Positions 54,986 through 64,000 of a stretch of 64,000 nt of DNA are shown here, one piece after another. How positions within the stretch are numbered: the first letter of the stretch is position 1; each line of letters begins with the position of its first letter. The notes beneath the pieces are model-generated. The model saw nothing but the letters and a program-made list of their open reading frames with translations, was not told the DNA's origin and ran no database searches. The position numbers were made by a program, and so were the translations under genes. Where the stretch lies: NCBI GenBank assembly GCA_963729195.1, contig CAVSNF010000025.1, forward strand, positions 448,308-512,307, read 5' to 3'. Origin of the DNA: CAVPTL01 sp963729195 (GTDB lineage Bacteria > Actinomycetota > Thermoleophilia > Gaiellales > JAICJC01).

Positions 54986-55580
54986 ATGACCGTGGATCAC
55001 GTGCTCACGACCACTCGGGCGGTCCGGAGACGCCTCGACCTCGAGCGGCCGGTGAGCGCCGAGGTGATCGAAGAGTGTCTGCGCATAGCGCTCCAGGCAC
55101 CAACCTCCGTGAACGAGCAGGACTGGGAGTTCGTCGTCGTTACCGACCCTGGGTTGCGCCAGGGACTGGCCGAGCTCTACCGCCGAGCCGCCGGCTTCGC
55201 CGAATCCGGCTCCGAGCAGCCCGCCGACGGCCAAGCTCCGACGAATACCTGTCACGGCATCTGCAGGACGTGCCGGTGCTGGTCATCCCGTGCATCCCCG
55301 GCCGAACCGAGCATGCGTCGGTCGCCGACCAGGCGGCCCGATGGGGATCGATCCTGCCGGCCACCTGGAGTTCATGCTCGCCGCCAGAGCTCGCGGTCTC
55401 GGCACGGTCTGGACGACCTGGCATCTCGACTATGAGCGAGAAGCCGCTGACCTGCTCGGCATTCCCTACGACGAATACATGCAGGCCGGACTGATCCCCG
55501 TCGCCTACTACACCGGACGGGACTTCCGTCCGGCCAAACGAAAAGCCGTCGCCGACGTCACCCACTGGAACCGCTGGTAG
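54986..55580 (+). CDS. Nitroreductase-family flavoprotein
   Basis: About 200 aa after correcting two or more frame changes between 55230 and 55390. Beginning: DHVLTTTRAVRRRLDLERPV and ECLRIALQAPTSVNEQDWEF (FMN phosphate contact). End: GHLEFMLAARARGLGTVWTT, then LLGIPYDEYMQAGLIPVAY. It reduces nitro compounds, quinones or related substrates with NAD(P)H and FMN. It lies 51 bases after the DDN-like gene and 28 before the LLM monooxygenase gene. Confidence 0.82.
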
Positions 55581-55608
55581 CGACTCCCGACGGAGAGAGC
55601 GTGCCGCC

Positions 55609-56932
55609 TTGCAGCGCCACGCGCACTTCATCGTCTTCCTGACACCCGACGGCTATCACGAAGCCGGCTGGCGCCTGCACGAGCACGATGCCGGCGATCC
55701 GATCGGCATGCAACGTCTGGTGCGGGGAGCGGCGCTGGCCGAGCGCGGACTGCTCGACGCGGTGTTCTTCGCCGACCGGCTGGCGATCTCGCCCCACCGG
55801 GTGCGGGCGTTCCCGCAGCCGTATCAAGATCCGCTGCTGGTGCTGGCCGCGCTCGCGATGACCACGACGCATATCGGTCTGATCGCGACGGCGTCGACCA
55901 CGTTCAGCACGCCGTTCGACCTGGCCCGGCGGCTGGCGACGGTGGATCACATCAGCCGCGGCCGGGCCGGCTGGAACGTCGTCACCACCTACGACCCGAA
56001 GGCTGCCGGGAACTTCGGCCAGAGCGCCCTGATCGAACACGACAGCCGCTATGCCCGCGCCGACGAGTTCGTGGACGTCGTCCGGCGACTCTGGGACAGC
56101 TGGAGGACGGCGCGCTGGTCGGCGACCCCGCCACGGGGCGGTGGGCCGACAGCGAGCGCATCCACCCGATCGATTTCCACGGCGAGTACTACGACGTGAC
56201 CGGGCCGCTGACGATCCCGCGGCCGCCGCAGGGCCATCCGGTGCTCGCGCAGGCCGGCTCGTCGCCGGCGGGAATCGACCTGGCCGGGCGGATCGCCGAT
56301 GTCGTCTTCACACCGCAGACGTCGATCGAGGCCGGCGTCGAGTTTCGCGCGAGGATCGACGCCGTCGCGGCCGGTCACGGCCGCCGCACCGGCGAGGTGC
56401 TCATCCTGCCGGGGCTCGGGTTCGTGCTGGGAGCCGCCGAGGCGGAGGCCGCCGCGCGCCGCCGCCTGCTCGAGGAGAGCGTCGATCCGGAGTTTCGCTG
56501 GCGCAACCTCGCCGGCAACGCCGGTCTCGACCACGGGCAGATCGACCCCGCCCGGCCGCTCACTCCCGAGCTCGCCGCGACCGCCTCCAATACGAGCTTT
56601 GCCCGATTCATCGTGGGCCGCGCGCTCGAGACCGGCTGCCGTTCGGTGAGCTCGCCCGGACGGTCACCGGCCTGCCGGGCGGGCTGAAGTCACCGGCACG
56701 CCGGAGCAGCTCGCCGGCATGATCGGCGACTGGGTCGAAGCCCGGGCGAGCGACGGTTCACGCTCCAGCCGCGGGCGTAACCGAGGACCTCGAGCTCTTC
56801 GTCGAGGCGTCTGCCGATGCTCCAGCGCCGCGGGCTCTTTCGGCAGGCCTACGAGGCCCCACGCTGCGCGACCAGCTCGGGCTGCGACGGCCCGCCGGCG
56901 TGCGCCACGGGTCGCCCACTGATCGATCCTGA
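55609..56932 (+). CDS. LLM-class FMN-dependent monooxygenase (NtaA/SnaA family)
   Basis: About 440 aa from TTG 55609, the only start that gives the family N-terminus (RHAHFIVFL). Core segments: GLLDAVFFADRLA, HISRGRAGWNVVTTYDPKAA with NFG, YYDVTGPLTIPRPPQGHPVL, then AQAGSSPAGIDLAGRIADVV. The end LQRRGLFRQAYEAP with the RDQLGL element is distinctive for NtaA-type enzymes. Frame changes lie near 56110, 56640, 56700 and 56790. These two-component monooxygenases use FMNH2 from a separate reductase on sulfonates, chelators or heterocycles. The adjacent nitroreductase could supply reduced flavin, which is inference. Confidence 0.85.
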
Positions 56933-57050
56933 TCGCGCAACCAGGGTTTTCCGGCGGCCTGAGCAGGAGATCGACGTGTCCCGGGCGAAGTTGTGTAACT
57001 CGTCTGAGGGAACCACGTCCACAACTTCTCATGGCAGGAGAAGAGCACCG

Positions 57051-58040
57051 GTGACACGGGTCCGCGGAATGCAAGTGGCAATGTTGGCTGTCGCGGCGGC
57101 CGCAATCGGCGCTGCGGGCGTGGCCCGGGCAGGGCCGCCCGTTCCTCCGCCTCCCACCGCCGGTGGCGGGAACGGAACGACCGCACCCCACACGGGTGGC
57201 GGCGCGCCCCTCCCGCGAGCCTACCCGCGCGGCCGCGGTCACTTCGCTGGTCGTGACGAAAAGGCCGGGGGCGATCACGGTTCGCTGGGGCGTGCCGAGC
57301 ACGTCGATCACCGAGGTGATCGTCCGCCGTGGGGTGGGCGGCCGGTGTCCCAGCGACCCGACGCCGGGGTCGGCATCGGTGGCAGCGCTCTTCGGTCCAG
57401 CCAGGTTGACTCCAGGTCCAGCCGGGGGCGAGATACTGCTACACGGTCTTTGCGGAGGGGCGCTACGGCGTTGCATCCGTCACTCGCACGGCGCTGGCAA
57501 GCCCCCGCCACGGGTCACCAAGGTCACGGCGCTCGCGGGGGCTGATCGGATCAACGTCTCGTGGAACCCGTCTCCAGGGCCACCGCCTACGTTGTCCGAG
57601 CCGGGTCCACCTGCCCTGACGCCATCACGGCCGGCCGTTCGGTGGCACGCACCGCGCGCCCCGTCGCAATCGACCGCGGCGCGGTGCCCGGGACGTCCTA
57701 TTGCTACTCGGTGTTCGCGCTCGATCGCTTCGGCACCCATCTGCCCGCCGCCAGGTCGAACGCCGTGCTCGCGCGAGTGCCACCCTCACCGGCGTCGCCG
57801 ATCGTGAGCTCGTCGCTTGCAAACGTGGTGGGTGCCATCGCGCTGGGCGTCCTGCTGCTCACGGTGATGGTCTTCCTCGTTGCGCGCGTGACGAATCGCG
57901 GAGACGACTGGCACTACGGGCAGACTCCTCGCGGTGGTCGGATGGCAATCGGCGGATATGCCGCTGCGGCGCTTGTGATTCCGGTGGCGATCGCCGTCGT
58001 CGGGCTGGTGCTGCTGATCGTGGCGGCGCTGTCGGTGTGA
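57051..58040 (+). CDS. Exported Fn3-like membrane-anchored protein
   Basis: About 330 aa from GTG 57051, which has AGGAG ten bases upstream. A signal peptide (MLAVAAAAIGAAGVARA) precedes a proline-rich segment. Two fibronectin-III-like modules follow, VTKRPGAITVRWGVPSTSIT with EVIVRRG and later VTKVTALAGADRINVSWNPS. The C-terminus has two membrane helices (VVGAIALGVLLLTVMVFLVA and AIAVVGLVLLIVAAL). Frame changes between 57210 and 57560 break the middle. Probably a surface-exposed binding protein. Its stop overlaps the next gene's start (TGATG). Confidence 0.6.
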
Positions 58041-59692
58041 TGCGGACGCGCCTGATCCTCGCCGCGCCCGTCCTCGCTTGCGCTCGCGTTCGTTCCCGGG
58101 GCGGTCGCGACCACCGGTGGGACGTTCTCGGCGAACGATCCGAGCTTCGGGGGCGTGGCGGCCGGCACCACGAGCAGCGCCACGACCGTGACGATCGTGA
58201 ACCACACCCACACCGCCCATACGATCAACTCCCTGACCAAGGGTGGTTCGAATCCCGCCCAGTTCGCGATCGCGACCAACAACTGCAGCGGGGTCGTGCT
58301 GAGCCCGACGGGGAATCCAAACGATTCATGCGATCTGGGGGTAACGTTCTCGCCGGTGGGCCCCGCGGGGCCCGGAACGCGCGGATCGGGGTCGCCTTCG
58401 ACAAAGGCGGCACCCAGAGCGACGTTTCCGAGCTCAACGGTACGGCCACCGTGCCCACGCCCGCCGTCAGTGTCAACGACATCGCGTTCGGCACCGTCAA
58501 AGCCGGCAGCAGCAAGTCGGCGACCCTGACCGTTACCAACACCGGCAACGCTGCGCTGCACATCACCACCGTCACCAAGACGGGCGGATCGGCGTTCGCC
58601 TTCTCCAACGACCACTGCAGCCAGTCGACCGTCGCCGCCGGCAGCAACTGCACGGTCGGCGTCAGCTTGGCCCCGGTGCAACCGTCGGCGTACGCCTCCG
58701 TCGTAACGATCACCGACGACGCGGGCAAAGTGGCCCATTCGACGCAGACCGCGAGTCTGAGCGGCACGGGACTGTCCCCGTTCGTGACGTTCACACCCAC
58801 GCCGTACGACTTCGGTACCTCGACCGTCGGTCAGCCCGGCGGGCCGGTCCAGTTCACGCTCCACAACCAGGACACGGTGCCGCTGACCTTCCCAGACCGG
58901 CGTTCACGAATGTCTCGGGCAACACCGGGGCGTTCAAGGTGACGGGCGACGGCTGCTCCCGGACAACCGTGGCCGCAAATTCGACGTGCAATTTCTCGGT
59001 CGTCTACACCGCAACCGCCGTCGGTCACCAGGACGTTGGGATCGCCGTCGCCGACTCGGCGAGCGACTCGCCACAAACGCTCGCACTCACCGGTACGGGC
59101 CAACATCCGGCACCGTTCACCAAACTGCAGGGTGCGGTCGGATGTACCACCGCAACCCTGCTATGGGGCCTCCCCTCCGGCGTGTCCGGAAGCTGGATCG
59201 TTCGTAACGCAAACCACGTACCCCGAAACCCCCACGACGGGACGCGCATCCAGCGCACCGGACCAGGGTTACGGGCGGAGCAGAACCTCGCGCAGTTTCA
59301 CACCTACCACTACGCGATCTATGCCCAGTACAGGTTCCCGGTTTCAAGCAAGTCATCTACTCCGCACCCCGGCGTGCTCGACCTCCGTACGGGACGGGTC
59401 TGCAAGCCACAACGAGGTGCCCAGATCACCGGCACCACTCCGGTGATCGACTGGACGCCGGTTCCCGGCGCGACCGGGTATGCGGTGCGGATCTACAACC
59501 ACGGCGTGCAGATCCAGCTGTGGTCGAAGGTCACGACGATCTCCCAGTACAAGGTGCCCGCGAGCTGGCGCCATAACGGCGTCATCCGCCGTCTTCGGCA
59601 CGGCCAGCCGTACACGATATACGTGTACGGCGTACTCGCAAAAAGCACCCAAGGGGATCGGAATCGGTTCCTCCAGCTTCTCGGTGAAGTAG
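58040..59692 (+). CDS. Exported ASH/choice-of-anchor-D-type repeat protein
   Basis: About 550 aa. A signal peptide (MRTRLILAAPVLACA) precedes three Ig-like modules of the ASH/DUF1573/choice-of-anchor D class (FGGVAAGTTSSATTVTIVNH; IAFGTVKAGSSKSATLTVTN with TGNAALHITTV; FGTSTVGQPGGPVQFTLHNQ). Each ends in a NxC-TVxxSL-type strand. A Fn3-like module near the end reads TPVIDWTPVPGATGYAVRIY. Frame changes lie near 58090, 58375, 58890 and 59650; the true end is SSSFSVK. It is secreted or wall-associated. It is co-transcribed with the Fn3-like membrane protein. Confidence 0.65.
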
Positions 59693-59715
59693 CTCGCGGC
59701 TGCGCCGCATCCGAG

Positions 59716-60735
59716 CTACCTGATCTCCACCGTGCCCGCGGGGCCCTCGACGACGCGGCCGACGATCGGCCAGCCGAGCTCTCGCGCCGCGGCCGGATCC
59801 AGCGCCGCCAGCAGGCCGCCCGAGGTCTGCGCGTCGCACAAGAGCTCGCGATCCACGGCGCGACACCCCGGCGTCGAACCGGGGCGTAGTCCGCAGCGAG
59901 CTCGAGGTTGGTGCGGCTGCCGCCCGGCACGTGCCCGGCCTCCGCCAGCTCGCGCACGCCGGCGAGCAGCGGGACGGCCGATGCGCGGAGCTGGACGCAC
60001 ACTCCGGCGCCGGCAGCCAGCTCGCGGGCGTGGCCCAGCAGGCCGAAGCCGGTCACGTCGGTCGCCGCGTGCGGCGAATGCGGTCGCATCTCTTCGGCGG
60101 CCGCCCCGTTGAGCCTCGTCATCGAGGCATGGCCGCGGCCTCGGACTCCGGGCAGTCGACACCGTGCTTGATCGCGGTCGAGACCACGCCTGTTCCGATC
60201 GGCTTCGCGAGCACCAGCACATCGCCGGGGCGCGAGCCGGAGTTCGTCCACACCGCGCGCGGATCCACGAAGCCGGACACGACCATACCGTACTTCGGCT
60301 CGGCGTCGTCGATCGAGTGCCCGCCGACGATCGCGTGCCGGCCTCGGCGGCCTTCTCGGCGCCGCCGCGGAGGATCTCCGTCAGCATCTCCGAGTCGAGC
60401 TTCTTGGCCGGAACCCGACGATCGAGAGCGCGAAGAGCGGCCGCGCGCCCATCGCATAGACGTCGGAGAGCGCGTTGGCGGCGCCGATCCGCCCAAAGTC
60501 GCGTGCGTCGTCGACGATCGGCGTGAAGAGGTCCACCGTCGCGACGAGCGCAGTGCGCTCGTCGATCTACCACACCGCGGCGTCGTCGAGGTCGCCGTTT
60601 CCCACCAGCAACGCGTCGGGCGCAGCCGCGGAAGGAAGGGCTCGCAAGCGCCTGGGACAGCAGGTTCGCGGGCAGCTTGCACGCGCAGCCGGCGCCGTGG
60701 GAGAGCTGCGTGAGGGCGATCCCCGTGTCGGTCAC
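59716..60735 (-). CDS. selD: Selenide, water dikinase, heavily frame-broken
   Basis: About 340 aa from GTG 60735, the family's normal length. It makes selenophosphate from selenide and ATP. The N-terminus reads ALTQLSHGAGCACKLPANLL, placing Cys17 and Lys20 exactly where E. coli SelD has its catalytic pair, so this SelD uses Cys and is not itself a selenoprotein. Other pieces: VGGHSIDDAEPKYGMVVSGF, DVLVLAKPIGTGVVSTAIK, AATDVTGFGLLGHARELAAG and LLCDAQTSGGLLAALDP. At least six frame changes. Divergent from tRNA-Sec-selA-selB. Confidence 0.9.
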   Translation of the reverse strand: MTDTGIALTQLSHGAGCACKLPANLLSQALASPSFRGCARRVAGGKRRPRRRRGVVDRRAHCARRDGGPLHADRRRRTRLWADRRRQRALRRLCDGRAAALRALDRRVPAKKLDSEMLTEILRGGAEKAAEAGTRSSAGTRSTTPSRSTVWSCPASWIRARCGRTPARAPAMCWCSRSRSEQAWSRPRSSTVSTARSPRPRPCLDDEAQRGGRRRDATAFAARGDRRDRLRPAGPRPRAGCRRRSVRPAPRIGRPAARRRARAGGGRARAGRQPHQPRARCGLRPGSTPGCRAVDRELLCDAQTSGGLLAALDPAAARELGWPIVGRVVEGPAGTVEIR

Positions 60736-60785
60736 GATGGCGGCGGCTTCGTGCTGCCAGGCGTTGAGAGCATGGGCGTCCCATG

Positions 60786-60878
60786 GGAGCGGCACGGGCC
60801 CGGTGGCCCATCCGGTCTTCAAAACCGGCAGGCCGGTGCAACCCACCGGTTGGTAGGTTCGACTCCTGCGCCGCTTCG
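60786..60878 (+). tRNA. selC: Selenocysteine tRNA (anticodon TCA)
   Basis: 93 bases. The eight-base acceptor GGAGCGGC (60786-60793) pairs with GCCGCTTC (60870-60877) with one G-T pair, and the T stem has five pairs, the 8+5 pattern of bacterial tRNA-Sec. The anticodon stem CCGGT/ACCGG frames the loop CTTCAAA, with TCA at 60819-60821 reading UGA. A six-base D stem and a long variable arm (CCGGTG/CACCGG) complete it. The T loop TTCGACT is as in E. coli selC. Discriminator G; CCA not encoded. Confidence 0.97.
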
Positions 60879-60896
60879 CTTTCTGAGGGGAGTGCC

Positions 60897-62188
60897 GTGC
60901 GCGCCGTGCCGTCGATCGATGCGTTGCTCCGCCGCGACGACGCGGCCGGGCTGATCGCCGCCCACGGGCGGGTCGCCACCCGCGACGCGCTGCGGGCCGC
61001 AACGCAGCACTCCCGCGGAGACGGCGGATCGGCCGTCCGGCGACCTCGTGCTCGCCGCGGCCGCGGCCCTCGAGGCGGCGCGCGGCGCCCGCCGCGTGAT
61101 CAACGCGACCGGGGTCGTGCTCCACACCAACCTCGGGCGGGCTCCGCTGGCCGAGGCGGCGCTCGAGCGGTCGCCGAGGTGGGCGGCGGCTATAGCAACC
61201 TCGAGTTCGACCTGCGAGCGGCCGGCGCGGCTCCCGGCGACGCGCGCCGGCGCGCTGCTCGCGCGAGCTGACCGGCGCCGAGGCGGCGGCTCGTGGTCAA
61301 CAACAACGCCGCGGCGGTGCTGCTGGCGCTCGCGCGCGCTCGCCGGCGGGCGCGAGGTGATCGTCGTCGCGCGGCGAGCTGGTCGAGATCGGCGGCGGCT
61401 TCCGCGTCCCCGACGTGCTGCGCGCAGTCGCGGCGCGCGGCTGCGTCGAGGTCGGCACCACCAACCGGACCCGCGCTCGCCGACTACGAGCGGCGCCATC
61501 GGCGCCGCGACCGCGGCGATCCTGCGGGTGCACCAGCAGCAACTTCCGCGATCGTCGGCTTCACCGAGGCGGCCGACCGTCGGCGAGCTGGCCGCGCTCG
61601 GCCCGCGACCGCGGCGTGCCGCTGATCGACGACCTCGGCTGCGGCGCGCTGCTCGACCTCGCCGCGCTCGGGCTCGCGACGAGCCGACGGTCGCGCGCGA
61701 GCGTCGCCGCCGGCGCCGACGCTGGTCTGCTTCTCCGGCGACAAGCTGCTCGGCGGGCCGCAGGCGGGCGTCATCGTCGGCCGGCGCGACGGCGGTCGAG
61801 CGGCTGCGCGCGCCACCCGCTGCCGCGCGCTGCGGCTCGACAAGCTGACGCTCGCCGCGCTCGAGGCCACGCTCGCGCTCTACCGCGACCCGCAGCTCGC
61901 GGGCAGGCGAGATCCCCGTGCTGCGCGCCATCGCCGCGCCGGTCGAGGAGGTCGCGGGCCGGGCCGGGCGGCTCGCCGCCGAGGCTGGCGGCGAGGTCGT
62001 CGACGACAGGCGCCGGTCGGCGGCGGCGCGGCCCGCTGCTGGGCTCAGCCGAGCGTTCGCGCTGCGCGCTCGACGGCGATGCCGGGACGGCCGCTCGCCT
62101 GCGCGCCGGCGACCCGCCCGTGGTCGCCCGCATCCACGAGGGCCGCGTCCTGCTCGACTGCCGCCCGAACAGCGACGCCGAGCTGTGA
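60897..62188 (+). CDS. selA: L-seryl-tRNA(Sec) selenium transferase, heavily frame-broken
   Basis: About 430 aa from GTG 60897, preceded by GAGGGGAG and 18 bases after selC. It converts Ser-tRNA-Sec to Sec-tRNA-Sec using PLP. Recognisable pieces in different frames: RRVINATGVVLHTNLGRAPL, the GGGYSNLEFDL region, NNNAAAVLLAL, VPLIDDLGCGALLDLAALGL and the PLP lysine stretch FSGDKLLGGPQAGVIVGR. A frame change occurs roughly every 50-100 bases, far denser than elsewhere. Either local sequence quality is very poor or the gene is decaying; intact tRNA folding and motif retention favour the former. Confidence 0.85.
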
Positions 62189-62204
62189 ACACGCGGTTCC
62201 CGTC

Positions 62205-63627
<1,423 letters not shown>

Positions 63628-63683
63628 ATAGTTGCCAGGGTCTTCGAGCGGATCCGGGTACTGCGGCGGGCATACTACGCACC

Positions 63684-64000
63684 GTGCGCAGGTTCATCCC
63701 GATCGGCCTGATCATCACCGCCGCCACGCTCAGGGGAGCACGGCCACGGCCGCGGCGCTACCGACCATCGTGTTCGACAGCAACACCTCGCGCTACCAGA
63801 TCTACGGCCAGTCGGCGGGCGAAACACCGGCGCTGTTCGTGAAGGACGGGCCCGGATCCGACTTCGGCGCGGCCCGCTCGCCGGGCGGGCGCTCGATCGC
63901 GCTGTCGCGACGCGCGAACGGCAACTACGACATCTTCACGGCGCCGGTCGCGGGCGGCCCGCTGGTGCGCAAGACGACCAATCCCGGTATCGACGCGTTC
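63684..64000 (+). CDS. TolB-like beta-propeller protein, cut by the window end
   Basis: The N-terminal fragment begins VRRFIPIGLIITAATL, an export signal. After a frame change near 63735 it continues with IVFDSNTSRYQIYGQS, GSDFGAARSPGGRSIALSRR and NGNYDIFTAPVAGGP, the blade pattern of WD40-like/TolB (PD40) propellers. The gene runs off the right edge, so its size and function cannot be judged. It follows selB by 56 bases but need not be related. Confidence 0.65.

Noticed and set aside
60671..60695. SelD as a selenoprotein with its own Sec residue
   Set aside because: The catalytic position reads TGC (Cys17 in HGAGCACK), not TGA.

Overview
The window looks like one contig of a very GC-rich (about 70 % G+C) Actinomycetota chromosome. 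Overlapping GTGA/ATGA gene junctions, many GTG starts, an RskA-type anti-sigma factor, a DUF5317 protein, an F420-type oxidoreductase, a LAL-type LuxR regulator and a small secretome fit an actinobacterium. Thermoleophilia (Solirubrobacterales-like) is my best guess, but I see no rRNA or other decisive marker. It is ordinary, densely packed chromosome with no prophage, CRISPR array or recognisable transposase.

One caveat governs the annotation. About half of the larger genes change reading frame one to many times while protein similarity continues across the break. Housekeeping genes (proA, serS, acnA, lhr, selA) are hit as well, so I read most breaks as sequence errors and annotate each gene over its full span. 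Damage is worst in selD-selA-selB (59.7-63.6 kb).

Layout. 0-8.3 kb: a DDAH-like amidinohydrolase; an operon of c-di-GMP phosphodiesterase, DUF5317 and MFS protein; an ECF sigma/anti-sigma pair; an XRE/CBS pair. 8.3-12.6 kb: proBA (proline), fabF and an unknown protein. 12.7-15.6 kb: a secreted phosphoesterase, a lipoprotein, clpP, then SRPBCC-arsR; clpP and SRPBCC-arsR carry the same GCAAC-N6-GTTGC operator. 15.6-23 kb: an E1-alpha-like dehydrogenase, OsmC, a lipoate-ligase operon, a YbjN-like protein, a chemoreceptor. 23-29 kb: acnA-glcD-glcE-glcF, a tightly overlapped operon joining aconitase to glycolate oxidation. 29-41 kb: a TPR protein, glpX, an ABM-like protein, ADP-ribosylglycohydrolase plus Nei, a methyltransferase, lhr, an MBL-fold protein, GNAT. 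41-42.7 kb: a secreted ricin-type lectin with AT-rich flanks and its own operator-like promoter. 42.7-49 kb: ogt and an ECF sigma factor, a siroheme-decarboxylase-like protein diverging from a lipoprotein cytochrome c, HAD, serS, an MFS protein with a cNMP domain, tRNA-Ser(UGA). 49-59.7 kb: a LAL regulator, lipoprotein, an exported Hcp-fold protein, an F420/nitroreductase/LLM flavin redox trio, and two exported Fn3/ASH-type proteins. 59.7-63.6 kb: a complete selenocysteine cassette, selD (-) diverging from tRNA-Sec-selA-selB (+). The window ends in a TolB-like propeller gene.

The most unusual signal is a family of perfect palindromes (TGAATAA-x-GGTGCC-T-GGCACC-x'-TTATTCA). The inner spacer x is AA, C or TT and its complement always changes with it. 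Seven intact copies, one half copy and one decayed copy all sit at gene 3' ends. At four loci they occur as doublets that always pair a C-type with a non-C-type unit, and the repeats supply the stop codons of six flanking genes. They look like a REP/BIME-like bidirectional 3'-end element.
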